Of a DNA stretch of 64,000 nt, positions 18,275 to 27,254 are shown piece by piece. Origin of the DNA: Bacillota bacterium (GTDB lineage Bacteria > Bacillota > Clostridia > Oscillospirales > Acutalibacteraceae); NCBI GenBank assembly GCA_023391275.1, contig JAEWBE010000030.1:1-64000 (forward strand). Direction: 5' to 3'. The notes below the pieces were generated by a model that saw only the letters and a list, made by a program, of their open reading frames with translations, was not told the origin of the DNA and searched no databases. A program made the translations under genes and the position numbers. Position 1 is the stretch's first letter. Each line of letters starts with the position of its first letter.

Positions 18275-20041
18275 CTACTCTATAATTGATAAATCCAGCT
18301 TAATGCCAGAATTTATGTCATCAAACCAAAACTGCCCTTCCTGTACCATTGTAATTCTAAATATATCTCCAACCTTTATATTCGGTTTAGATAAATCTAA
18401 ATTTATTGATATAAACCTTCCCTCGCCTGGATAAATTGCAGGAGAAATATCTGTACGAATACCATCAAATAATATCATACTACCTTCTTTACCAAGAATA
18501 TGATAGCTAAGGTGAACAGGATTCTCTTCATCTGAAAACAGTATTTGTTGAGAATCATTAAAAATTTGAACAGGATAAGTTTTACTCATTTTTGAAATCG
18601 CTAAAGGGACACAACCTGCCAACTTAATATTTAAATTGGATGTATCTAACCTTTTATATGGAGGTCTATAATCCTGCAATTGAGCGGAAATTAAAGCAAT
18701 TCCTAATTCTCTTTGATCGTCTCCGCCAAATACAGCAGAAGGACTCCACATATGGTTTACCTCAAATACTACTTTTATAAAATCATTTTCATTGTCTAAT
18801 TCTAATATAGGTATTCTTATCTTATGAATTCCTGTGCTGCACGGCACATCTTGGCTTATCCCATTTACTGTGATCTGTAATTTTAGCGGATCATGGTAAT
18901 CAGAAGGCAATACATTTCGATAAGTAATAACCATGTCCTTTGGTATTTTCTCTGGATTCGGTAGATATACCATGGATCTTTTGCTATTCATCCAATGATA
19001 AAAAAGATTTCCATCCTGTTCCTCATTGTCAAAAGAAAAATCGTATACACATTGAGGGCAAGGTTTAACATAATTAAAAATATACTTAATCTCAGACTTT
19101 AAAAACGAAAATTTTAAGCCATAATACGATTCTTCACGTTGTACGTCACAGTTTGCATTGCAGCCACTACACTGTTTGACTGCGGAATTTATCACATGCA
19201 CTCTGCGGTTCCCGTGCATTATTTCATCAATAGATTCATTCTTTAAATCTCCAATACAGTAATTATCTTTCTGATTCTCGTTCAAATATGCACATGCCAT
19301 TGAACAAGAATACACTTTCCCTCTGGGATCAATAACAATGTTAGAAGAGCCAGCATGACAATCAGTAATGTTAAAATTCCCCTTAGATACTAAATATTTC
19401 AAATCATTATGAGAACGAATATAGGGATACAAAATTGACAATTCTTCATCTTTATATGGAAATTCCTTTTCCTTACTAACTGCCAAGGTTAACGGAACTG
19501 GAGTATATTTCACATTAGGACTAAACTGGAAAAACAGCTGCCTCATTGCCGACAAATCCGCAAAATTATCTTTCTGCATAACGGTATTTACTTCTACATG
19601 AACACCATAAGAGCTAATAACTTCTATACTCTTTATCGCCCTTTTATAAGCCAATTCATTTCCTCTAATAGCATTATGAGCCTTTTCAAAGCCATCAACA
19701 GAAACAGAAAAAGTTAATTTAGAAATATCATTTACTTTCGACACAACACTTTGTATCTTATCCACATAATATCCATTTGTTGTAATAGAAAGGTGCGAAT
19801 GAAGGTTACCATCGTTTACAATACCTAAAATAAAAGATTCAATGTCTTTTTTTAAAAAAGGTTCTCCACCCGTTAAAACAACTTCACAATTTTTTGCACA
19901 TTGGCTGGATTTAAGCATATTAAGAATATTAAGGCTACTCATCTCTTCATTTTCTTTGTATAAATGCTTTTCACCACAATGTTTACAATCATAGTTGCAT
20001 CGCAAAGTAGCCATATATAATATTTCCTTGATTTCCCTCAT
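18275..20041 (-). CDS. Radical SAM/SPASM protein fused to two beta-sandwich domains
   Basis: About 588 residues. The N-terminal radical SAM domain has the CNYDCKHC cluster motif (Cys at 15, 19, 22), the GGEPF SAM-binding motif near 60, and a SPASM-like C-terminal cysteine set (CHAGSS, CSMACAY, CSGCNANC, CPQC) for auxiliary clusters. After about residue 345 come two beta-rich domains: one with the DDQRELGIAL motif near 450, the other ending in ITMVQEGQFWFDD, like domains that accompany Wzt and glycosyltransferases in surface-glycan operons. The ATG at 20041 is 2 bases past wzt; an ATG at 20059 would overlap it. The reaction is unknown, and a glycan or glycolipid substrate is plausible from the fusion. 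Confidence 0.8.
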   Translation of the reverse strand: MREIKEILYMATLRCNYDCKHCGEKHLYKENEEMSSLNILNMLKSSQCAKNCEVVLTGGEPFLKKDIESFILGIVNDGNLHSHLSITTNGYYVDKIQSVVSKVNDISKLTFSVSVDGFEKAHNAIRGNELAYKRAIKSIEVISSYGVHVEVNTVMQKDNFADLSAMRQLFFQFSPNVKYTPVPLTLAVSKEKEFPYKDEELSILYPYIRSHNDLKYLVSKGNFNITDCHAGSSNIVIDPRGKVYSCSMACAYLNENQKDNYCIGDLKNESIDEIMHGNRRVHVINSAVKQCSGCNANCDVQREESYYGLKFSFLKSEIKYIFNYVKPCPQCVYDFSFDNEEQDGNLFYHWMNSKRSMVYLPNPEKIPKDMVITYRNVLPSDYHDPLKLQITVNGISQDVPCSTGIHKIRIPILELDNENDFIKVVFEVNHMWSPSAVFGGDDQRELGIALISAQLQDYRPPYKRLDTSNLNIKLAGCVPLAISKMSKTYPVQIFNDSQQILFSDEENPVHLSYHILGKEGSMILFDGIRTDISPAIYPGEGRFISINLDLSKPNIKVGDIFRITMVQEGQFWFDDINSGIKLDLSIIE

Positions 20042-20043
20042 TT

Positions 20044-21333
20044 TTATTGAATCTCCCATCTGTGATTTGGCCTATAAACTCCAACATCTGTCTGCGTATT
20101 ATATATAGTAAATTTAAAAGCATTCAAAATTTCATGATAAATTGGACCATAGTCTTTTATAAACGAGATATCAGCAGAATATGCTCCTTGCATTAATTGA
20201 ATGGGCTCAATGATTAATGTAACACTTCCTGTAGCATTAAGATTAATAGTCTCTTGTGTGTCAATATAAGTATTTGTTGAAAAACAATTAATACCATCAT
20301 TTCGATAAAAAATGATACTAAAAATTGCATCTTTTAATTTTGGATTTTTCAGTTTATAAAAAACTTTTAATTTCAAAAAATCTGTAACATTAAAATTGTT
20401 TTTTTCTTGATTTGTTTTTCCATCATATAAAGCTATGTTTGTAATCACAACATCTTGATTTCCAAGTTCATGCCATTCTCCATCTTTACGTAGTTGGGAA
20501 ATATCTGGTTCCTTTTCTTGCTTATCTTCAATGCAAGCAACTTTTTCTTCATTTTCCTTCGATCCGCATTTTTTCTGAGATGATTCTATGGGTTTTGGCT
20601 GATCTTTAGACATAATCCAACTCATATACTCTTGTATAACTTCTCTTGGTCTTCCAGACTGACGGATAACACCTTCTTCAATCCAAATCACTTTGTCGCA
20701 GATTTGTTCAATTTGTGACATTGAATGCGAAACAATAGCAATCGTAGTTCCTTTTGCTTTAATCTCTTTCATCTTATTGAAGCACTTGGCCTGAAATGAA
20801 GCATCCCCCACAGCAAGGATTTCATCTACCAACAAGATATCGGCATCAACACTAATTGCCACAGAAAATGCTAGTCTCATATACATTCCTGATGAATATG
20901 TTCGCACCGGGTTATCAATAAATTCTTGCAGCTCAGAAAATTCAATAATACCGTTTATTCTCGCGTCAATTTCTTTTTTTGATAATCCGAAAATAGATGC
21001 ATTTGTATAAATATTTTCACGGCCGCTCATGTCAGGATGAAATCCTGCACCCAATTCAATAAGGCTGGAAACCCTTCCAGTCAATTCAATGCTCCCTTGA
21101 TCCGGGTACATAATTTTTGTCATCAATTTAAGTAATGTACTCTTCCCACAGCCATTTTCACCAATTATTCCAACAGCTTCTCCTTTTTCGACTTGAAAAG
21201 ACACACCCTTAAGCACCCAACGATCTTCATAATAATTCCTATTTCTAAATAGAATTCGATCTTTTAAACTTTGCCCTTTGTCGAAATAAACCTTAAATTT
21301 TTTATGAACATCCTTTACAGTTATAGCACTCAC
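20044..21333 (-). CDS. wzt: ABC transporter ATPase, Wzt-type with C-terminal cargo-binding domain
   Basis: A 429-residue ATPase of the ABC-2 polysaccharide exporter. Walker A GENGCGKST is at 58-66; the signature is YSSGMYMRLAFS and Walker B is ILLVDEILAVGD. After residue about 285 the chain continues as a beta-sandwich (GEWHELGNQDVVITNIAL, then an ISFIKDYGPIYHEI region), the family's cargo-binding Wzt_C domain. Such domains recognise the finished polysaccharide, typically with a modified terminal residue, so the encoded glycan is probably made to full length in the cytoplasm before export. Start is a GTG whose first base is shared with the wzm stop codon. Confidence 0.92.
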   Translation of the reverse strand: MSAITVKDVHKKFKVYFDKGQSLKDRILFRNRNYYEDRWVLKGVSFQVEKGEAVGIIGENGCGKSTLLKLMTKIMYPDQGSIELTGRVSSLIELGAGFHPDMSGRENIYTNASIFGLSKKEIDARINGIIEFSELQEFIDNPVRTYSSGMYMRLAFSVAISVDADILLVDEILAVGDASFQAKCFNKMKEIKAKGTTIAIVSHSMSQIEQICDKVIWIEEGVIRQSGRPREVIQEYMSWIMSKDQPKPIESSQKKCGSKENEEKVACIEDKQEKEPDISQLRKDGEWHELGNQDVVITNIALYDGKTNQEKNNFNVTDFLKLKVFYKLKNPKLKDAIFSIIFYRNDGINCFSTNTYIDTQETINLNATGSVTLIIEPIQLMQGAYSADISFIKDYGPIYHEILNAFKFTIYNTQTDVGVYRPNHRWEIQ

Positions 21334-22109
21334 TATAATTCCTCCGCAAAATGTCTTTTTAACTTACTAAATACAACGCAGCCAATTGCTAAAAAAATAA
21401 CACCAAAAGCAAATGCTTGAAGCAGAGTATTTATGTGAGGTTCCCTTGATGAATACAAAATATCACGATATGCTGTAATGACAGGTGTCATGGGGTTAAG
21501 GGAAAATAAAGTTCTATATTTTTCTGGAACAGAATCCATTGAATACATAACTGGAGTTAAATACTGCCAGGCCATTGCGACAATTCCCAGAATATGCTCT
21601 AAATCCCTAAAATATACAGTTATAGCAGAGGATATCATCGCGGCGCCTAACGCTAAAATATATTCTACCAACATAACAATTGGAAGGTAACATAATGCAA
21701 CAATATTAATTGCAACTCCCGAAATCGCGACAATAATGAAAATCACAATAAAGCAAAGTATCATATTGACGAAACAACCTGTTACATGTGCTATAGGAAT
21801 AACTTCTCTTGGAAAATAGATCTTAGAAACCATGTCCTTTTGTCCTATTATACAGTTTGAACCACCTGTTAGTGAGGTGGAAAAAAAGATCCAAGGGATA
21901 AGCGCTACAAATAAAAATAAATAATATTTATCTATTCCATTTTTTAAGATAGTGGCAAAAACAATATTGTATACTGCCAATTGAAGCAAAGGATTTAAAA
22001 AAGTCCAAAGAAATCCTAAAACTGAGGCTTTGTACCGTCCTCTTAAATCCCTATGTACTAAACTGATGATCATTTCCCGATAGTCATATATTTCTTTTAT
22101 TGTCTTCAT
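21333..22109 (-). CDS. wzm: ABC-2 type permease for polysaccharide export
   Basis: A 258-residue integral membrane protein with six predicted helices and the ABC-2 family features REMIISLVHRDLRGRYKAS in the N-terminal region and LRD(I)L-type contacts for the ATPase. It pairs with the Wzt protein encoded next (1-base overlap), and together they move lipid-linked polysaccharide across the membrane. The C-terminal half contains NPMTPVITAYRDILYS, common in polysaccharide and teichoic-acid ABC exporters. It is 45 bases downstream of manC. Confidence 0.92.
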   Translation of the reverse strand: MKTIKEIYDYREMIISLVHRDLRGRYKASVLGFLWTFLNPLLQLAVYNIVFATILKNGIDKYYLFLFVALIPWIFFSTSLTGGSNCIIGQKDMVSKIYFPREVIPIAHVTGCFVNMILCFIVIFIIVAISGVAINIVALCYLPIVMLVEYILALGAAMISSAITVYFRDLEHILGIVAMAWQYLTPVMYSMDSVPEKYRTLFSLNPMTPVITAYRDILYSSREPHINTLLQAFAFGVIFLAIGCVVFSKLKRHFAEEL

Positions 22110-22154
22110 TTTTTCCTCAAATTTATTTTATTTGTTTTAATCCTTATTAAAATT

Positions 22155-23234
22155 TTAAATATATTCATTTCTATTACAAATTTTTAGATTTTCAATTACT
22201 TTTTTAATATCCTGCGTTGAATCCTTATCACAAACGAGGGTAGCGTCGGGTGTATCAATAATAATCAAATTTTTAAGGCCCACAGTCGCAATCAATTTTT
22301 CCGTTGCCGAAATAATACAATTGTTCGTATTGACCGAAACAACATTCCCGGTCACAACATTGTCGAATTCATTCGTAGGGTTGACTCTTTCCAAGGCAAG
22401 CCAGCTGCCAACATCATCCCAGCCAAAAGTGCCTGGAATCGTATATATATTCTTTGCCTTTTCCATAATGCCGTAATCAATTGATTCTGATTTAAAATTA
22501 TGAAACTCTTCTTCCAATACCGATTTCTGACCCTTTGTTCCGATTGCATTTTCGATCCGAACAAGTCCTTCCCACATATCCGGCAAAAACTTTCCGAATT
22601 CCTCCAATATGGAGGAGACCTTCCATACAAACATGCCGCTGTTCCAAAGATACTGGCCGGATGATAAATATCCCTTGGCTGTTTCCATATCCGGTTTTTC
22701 TACGAACTTATCTACAGAATATGCCCGGTAAGAATCTGCCTCAATCCCATTTAGATTGAACTTAATATAGCCATAGCCTGTCTCGGGATAGGTTGGCATA
22801 ATTCCAATGGTAAGTAAATTTCCATTATCCTCAGCAGAGTCACATGCATCTTTTAAGGTATTTAAAAACATCGGCTCATATTTTATAAGGTGATCGGATG
22901 GCAGAACAATCATAATGGCATCCTGAAGTTTTTTGCGCATATGCACAGCCGCAAGACCGATGCAGGGCGCCGTGTTTTTCCCAATCGGTTCACATAAAAT
23001 ATTTTCTTCAGGAATATCGGGAAGTTGCTCCAGGACAAGATCTTTATAATCTTTATTTGTCGCAATATAGATGTTCTCGATTTTAACTAACGGTAAAATC
23101 CGATTCACCGAGTGCTGAATCATTGTTTTCCCATCATTCGTCAAACAAAGAAATTGCTTAGGCAAATTTTTGCGGCTTCGAGGCCAGAAACGTTCCCCCC
23201 GGCCTCCAGCCATAATCAGCGCAGTCTTTTCCAT
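22155..23234 (-). CDS. manC: Mannose-1-phosphate guanylyltransferase
   Basis: A 359-residue nucleotidyltransferase that makes GDP-mannose from GTP and mannose-1-phosphate. N-terminal AGGRGERFWPRSR is the nucleotide-binding motif; VLPSDHLI and FVEKPDMETAKGYL are typical of ManC, and the C-terminal half is short because the mannose-6-phosphate isomerase domain is missing. It is the first gene of the minus operon, 75 bases or so from the predicted transcription start. GDP-mannose is presumably consumed by the GT4 enzymes of this locus; no GDP-mannose dehydratase is present in the window. Confidence 0.93.
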   Translation of the reverse strand: MEKTALIMAGGRGERFWPRSRKNLPKQFLCLTNDGKTMIQHSVNRILPLVKIENIYIATNKDYKDLVLEQLPDIPEENILCEPIGKNTAPCIGLAAVHMRKKLQDAIMIVLPSDHLIKYEPMFLNTLKDACDSAEDNGNLLTIGIMPTYPETGYGYIKFNLNGIEADSYRAYSVDKFVEKPDMETAKGYLSSGQYLWNSGMFVWKVSSILEEFGKFLPDMWEGLVRIENAIGTKGQKSVLEEEFHNFKSESIDYGIMEKAKNIYTIPGTFGWDDVGSWLALERVNPTNEFDNVVTGNVVSVNTNNCIISATEKLIATVGLKNLIIIDTPDATLVCDKDSTQDIKKVIENLKICNRNEYI

Positions 23235-23272
23235 AAATACATCCCCATTTATGCTTAATTGTTCTGGTTATC

Positions 23273-23301
23273 TTGCCATATTCCTAGAAGCGTACTATAA
23301 T
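23273..23301 (+). promoter_or_regulatory. Sigma-A-type promoter for the GT4 genes on the plus strand
   Basis: TTGCCA (23273-23278), a 17-bp spacer and TATAAT (23296-23301), a near-consensus vegetative promoter reading right. Transcription would start near 23308 and reach the first GT4 gene at 23470. Confidence 0.75.
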
Positions 23302-23317
23302 AATCAACAATATAGTA

Positions 23318-23346
23318 ATTATATCTCTTTTTTCTATTTTTCACAA
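23318..23346 (-). promoter_or_regulatory. Sigma-A-type promoter for the manC-rfbB operon
   Basis: On the minus strand TTGTGA (23341-23346), a 17-bp spacer and TATAAT (23318-23323). It faces the plus-strand promoter at 23273-23301 with the two -10 elements only 16 bp apart, so both cannot be occupied by polymerase at once. Transcription would start near 23311, about 75 bases upstream of manC. Confidence 0.75.
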
Positions 23347-23469
23347 CACCTTTCCGGAAGTTTACATCAATGGAAGAAGTATCATGCATCTATTCGAGTC
23401 GTTATTTAGATGAATTTTTCATGTTTTTAAATGTCTTTTATCCAGATTTTCAGGAAGCGGGGAAAGCAG

Positions 23470-24588
23470 ATGAAAGTTGCATTAGAACTTCAGCCCTGCG
23501 CAGGGCAGCGGTCTGGAGTAGGCGTTTATACTTATGAATTGGCAAAAAGATTAAAAAACGATGAAGATATTTCGTATATAGGAAATGTCTTTAATCCTCC
23601 CTTTTCAAAAGGAAAGGATTACGCTATAAAAGGCATTCCTTTTCCTATTTGGTATACTTCAACGCTCCCTTATGGTGTCTATAGGCGTATTTGGGATTAT
23701 GTTCCTCTTAGCTATAAATTATTCTTTAACAATCATTCTGATATTACGCATTTTTTTAATTATATTGTTCCACCCCGAATTGAGGGGCATGTCATCGATA
23801 CAATCCATGATATGTGCTATCAGCTTTATCCGGAAACACTTGACCCAAAAAATCTCAAACGAATAACTCATGATATTGATTATAGCATTGACCGAAGTGA
23901 TTTACTAATTGCTGTATCTGAGAACACAAAACAGGACATTATAAATCTTCTTAATGTACCAAGCAGTAAAATTCACGTCATTTATAACGGAGTTACACCA
24001 ATGGCAAGTAAAAATAAATTAGAAGAGGTTCAACAAAGATTCTCTTTCACTCACCCATACATTCTGTATGTAGGAAATCTGGAGCCAAGGAAGAATATAG
24101 AAAGACTTGTTCTTGCTTATGCAAAATTGAAAAAAGAGATAAATATTCCACATCAGCTTGTTTTGGCTGGCCAAAAGGGCTGGCTGTATGATACAATTTT
24201 TCAAACCGTTTTATCCAAAGGTTTACAGGACGACGTTATTTTTACCGGATATATCAGTGAATCGGAAAAAGCCGCACTGTATACAAATGCTTCCCTCTTT
24301 GCCTACCCTTCCCTTTACGAGGGATTTGGGATTCCAATATTGGAAGCAATGTCCGCCGGCATTCCGGTTGTTTGCTCCAATACTTCTTCCATGCCGGAAG
24401 TTGCGGGTGAAGCCGCTTTATTTGTAAATCCATTGGATGTAGATGACATTGCAAGCGGTATGTTTTCCCTGTTATCGGACGAAGCATTAAGGGCTACAAA
24501 AATAGCTCTTGGAAAAATCCAAACTACAAAATTTTCGTGGGACAAATCTGCGGAAGATTTGGGGAATCTCTACCGGTCAATGATGTAA
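23470..24588 (+). CDS. GT4 family glycosyltransferase
   Basis: A 372-residue GT4 enzyme of the mannosyltransferase type found next to manC and wzm/wzt. GVGVYTYELAKRL lies in the N-terminal domain and YILYVGNLEPRKNIERL and YPSLYEGFGIPILEAMSAG (E-x7-E motif) in the C-terminal one. ATG at 23470 is chosen because GGGG lies 7 bases upstream; the frame is open to 23431. It is about 60% like the next gene by eye, suggesting an ancient duplication. Substrate is unproven; mannose is inferred from manC. Confidence 0.87.
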   Translation: MKVALELQPCAGQRSGVGVYTYELAKRLKNDEDISYIGNVFNPPFSKGKDYAIKGIPFPIWYTSTLPYGVYRRIWDYVPLSYKLFFNNHSDITHFFNYIVPPRIEGHVIDTIHDMCYQLYPETLDPKNLKRITHDIDYSIDRSDLLIAVSENTKQDIINLLNVPSSKIHVIYNGVTPMASKNKLEEVQQRFSFTHPYILYVGNLEPRKNIERLVLAYAKLKKEINIPHQLVLAGQKGWLYDTIFQTVLSKGLQDDVIFTGYISESEKAALYTNASLFAYPSLYEGFGIPILEAMSAGIPVVCSNTSSMPEVAGEAALFVNPLDVDDIASGMFSLLSDEALRATKIALGKIQTTKFSWDKSAEDLGNLYRSMM

Positions 24589-24616
24589 TGATGACGGAAG
24601 CAAAGAGGTGAATTAT

Positions 24617-25774
24617 TTGAAAATTGCTGTTGACGCACAGCTTTTAATTACAAAAGAAAAAACCGGGATCGGTTGGAATGCCTACAATATGCTGCATGCC
24701 ATGTTGAATCAGAAGCAGGCTAAATTTCGTCTTGATTATTTTTCGCAACCCGCATACTCTCTTCAGGAGGAGGTACTCCTTGAATTCCAAAAGGCTGGCT
24801 GCTTATTAAATGGCAGCAACCGATTGAGCGCCCCCCTCTATAAATCTCTGTGCGAATTTCTTCCGTTGCAGCATAAATGGTTTTTTGGAAGCGACAGCAG
24901 TATTGATGCCTATCATTTCTTTAACTACTTTGTTCCTCCTCATATTGATGCAAAAGCGAATGTGATTGCCACCATACACGATACGGCATTCAAAGCTTAC
25001 CCTGATACAGTTCCTAAAAAGACAAGAGCACTGATGGAATTGAGCCTGCCAAAAACCTGTAAACGCGCCCAAGCTATTATAACGGTTTCGGAATTCAGCA
25101 AGCAGGAAATTGTGAAATATCTTGGTGTAAACCCTGACAAAATTATGGTTGCATATAACGGAGTTGACTATAATAGATTTCACCCAAATTATGCAAAAGC
25201 AACCATCGAGCAAGTGAAAAACAAGTTCAGTATCAATCGGGAATATTTTCTGTATGTTGGAACCTTGGAGCCCCGAAAGAATATCGAGCGTTTAATTGAT
25301 GCCTATGCCCTGCTGAAATCCAGACTTCACGATATCCCTCTGCTCGTATTAGCAGGAAGAAAAGGCTGGATGTACGATACCATCTTTAAAAAAATCCAAA
25401 AACTTCATTTGGAAAAAGATATCATCTTTACTGGTTATATCAGTAGTGCTGATGAGCCTTTGCTTATGAGGGGCGCTTTGGCTTTCCTGTTTGTTTCACT
25501 GTATGAAGGCTTTGGAATGCCGCCGCTGGAGGCTATGGCTTGCGGGACTCCCGTTATGGTATCAAATTGCTCCTCTTTGCCGGAAGTAGTGGGCCAAAGT
25601 GCATTGCTCTCGGATCCGCTTTCGATTGATGAAATTGCGGAAAAGATGGAATTACTGCTCAATAGCCCAGAATTAAGAGCCTCACTCTCTGAAAACGGAA
25701 TAAAAAGAGCGCGCGAATTTGATTGGGACGAACCCGCCAAAAAATTATTAAACCTTTTCAAAAGTCTCTCATAA
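24617..25774 (+). CDS. GT4 family glycosyltransferase
   Basis: A 385-residue GT4 enzyme with YFLYVGTLEPRKNIERL and VSLYEGFGMPPLEAM, very similar to the preceding protein. I place the start at a TTG at 24617, just after AGAGGTGA; a GTG at 24608 is in frame but forms part of that ribosome-binding site. It lies 28 bases after the previous stop. As in many tandem GT4 genes the two probably add successive mannose residues; the donor is not proven. Confidence 0.85.
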   Translation: MKIAVDAQLLITKEKTGIGWNAYNMLHAMLNQKQAKFRLDYFSQPAYSLQEEVLLEFQKAGCLLNGSNRLSAPLYKSLCEFLPLQHKWFFGSDSSIDAYHFFNYFVPPHIDAKANVIATIHDTAFKAYPDTVPKKTRALMELSLPKTCKRAQAIITVSEFSKQEIVKYLGVNPDKIMVAYNGVDYNRFHPNYAKATIEQVKNKFSINREYFLYVGTLEPRKNIERLIDAYALLKSRLHDIPLLVLAGRKGWMYDTIFKKIQKLHLEKDIIFTGYISSADEPLLMRGALAFLFVSLYEGFGMPPLEAMACGTPVMVSNCSSLPEVVGQSALLSDPLSIDEIAEKMELLLNSPELRASLSENGIKRAREFDWDEPAKKLLNLFKSLS

Positions 25775-25787
25775 TAAAAAGGAACGG

Positions 25788-26909
25788 ATGATTTCTTTGA
25801 AAAAAATAAAGATTCTTCAAGTAAATAAACTATACGCTCCTTGGGTTGGAGGGGTGGAGAAGGTTGCCCAAAGCATTGCAGAAGGATTAAAAGATCAAAC
25901 AGACATGAAGGTTTTGGTCTGCCAGCCAAAAGGGCAAACAGCAGTAAAAGAGGTAAATGGAGTCCCAATTACTTACGCCGGAAGCTTTGGTATATGCTTC
26001 TCGATGCCGGTTTCTTTTTCGTTTTTTCATCTTTTCCGCAAAATGTCTAAGGGAGCAGACATCGTTCAGTTTCACATGCCTTTTCCGCTGGCCGACCTCG
26101 CCTATCTTCTTTCCGGTTATAAAGGGAAAACTGTTGTATGGTGGCATTGTGATATTGTACGGCAAAAAAAGCTTATGCTGTTTTATAAACCGATTATGGA
26201 CGCCTTTTTAAAGCGTGTTGATTGTATTATTGTCGCAACCGAAGGACACATTAATGGTTCACAATACTTGCAGCCTTACCGTGATAAATGTGTTGTCATC
26301 CCATTTGGAATTGACATTCCGAGTTTTGAAAAGCATGTTGATACCGGTATGAAACTTAAGACCACCCTGCCGAACGTGAAGAAAATTCTTTTTGTCGGCA
26401 GACTGGTGTATTATAAGGGTGCTGAGGTCCTGCTGAATGCCTTTGCAAAAGTAAATGGAGCAGAGTTATTTTTGGTTGGAACAGGGCCGCTGGAAGAGTC
26501 CCTGCATGAACAGGCCAAGTTGGATGGGATTGCAGAAAAAGTCCATTTTCTTGGGAAGCTATCAGATGATGAACTAAAGGATTGCCAGCAGGATTGTGAT
26601 TTTTTTGTATTGCCTTCGGTGGTCAACACCGAAGCGTTTGGGCTGGTGCAGTTGGAAGCCATGGTATATGGCAAACCTGTCATAAACACCTCTTTGCCGA
26701 CTGGCGTTCCCTATGTCAGCTTGGATGGCCTTTCCGGCTTAACGGTTCCCCCGAATGACGCAGATGCATTGGCACAGGCGATGCAGAAATTAACAGACGA
26801 TGATTCTTTACGGTCGGATTTCGGAAAAAAAGCATATCGGCGGGTCCGCGAGGAATTCGGTATGGACAAAATGATGGATCGCGTATTATCTGTTTACCGG
26901 TCTTTATGA
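25788..26909 (+). CDS. GT4 family glycosyltransferase
   Basis: A 373-residue GT4 protein, less related to the two before it. N-terminal ILQVNKLYAPWVGGVEKVAQSIAEG; nucleotide-binding domain with ILFVGRLVYYKGAEVLLNAF and NTEAFGLVQLEAM. ATG at 25788 follows AAGGA closely; a TTG at 25797 is an alternative. It ends the plus-strand transcription unit before a clear terminator. Its donor and acceptor are unknown, and membership in the locus is by position. Confidence 0.87.
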   Translation: MISLKKIKILQVNKLYAPWVGGVEKVAQSIAEGLKDQTDMKVLVCQPKGQTAVKEVNGVPITYAGSFGICFSMPVSFSFFHLFRKMSKGADIVQFHMPFPLADLAYLLSGYKGKTVVWWHCDIVRQKKLMLFYKPIMDAFLKRVDCIIVATEGHINGSQYLQPYRDKCVVIPFGIDIPSFEKHVDTGMKLKTTLPNVKKILFVGRLVYYKGAEVLLNAFAKVNGAELFLVGTGPLEESLHEQAKLDGIAEKVHFLGKLSDDELKDCQQDCDFFVLPSVVNTEAFGLVQLEAMVYGKPVINTSLPTGVPYVSLDGLSGLTVPPNDADALAQAMQKLTDDDSLRSDFGKKAYRRVREEFGMDKMMDRVLSVYRSL

Positions 26910-26961
26910 GAAGCTAAACCATATAGCGTTTAAAGTCCGGATGTTCAGAACTATAGCGTAG

Positions 26962-26996
26962 ATGCCTCCACACCTAAAGTGTAGAGGCATTTATTT
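26962..26996 (+). terminator. Terminator of the plus-strand GT4 genes
   Basis: ATGCCTC (26962-26968) pairs with GAGGCAT (26984-26990), with an inner ACAC/GTGT extension, followed by TTATTT. It lies about 50 bases after the last GT4 gene. Confidence 0.7.
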
Positions 26997-27149
26997 GCAA
27001 GCATTCCATTTTTCAACCAGGCCTGCATTTTCACAAAGTTTTTCCGGCATGTTTTCCATCCACTTGCGCCACTGTTAGCAAGTGTCGTAAATTTTAGCAT
27101 CTCCATGATTATCAAATCTACCGGCCGTACAATTCTGCTTTTAAGTGCA

Positions 27150-27183
27150 CAAAATAGGGCATTGGATTTTTCCAATGCCCTAT
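27150..27183 (-). terminator. Terminator of the FAD-oxidoreductase operon
   Basis: A perfect 13-bp stem (27154-27166 with 27171-27183) with a TTTT loop, followed in the minus direction by TTTTG. It lies some 70 bases past the stop of the FAD oxidoreductase gene. Confidence 0.7.
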
Positions 27184-27254
27184 CAATTTGCCTGGTGGTA
27201 AAAATTCTAGTAATTACCTCTGAGATATAAGTGTTAAAACTGGCACCCTATAAT

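Noticed and set aside
26951..27175. 74-codon minus ORF between the GT4 genes and the FAD oxidoreductase
   Set aside because: It covers both terminators in this spacer; I considered an insertion-element remnant but found no supporting repeats.
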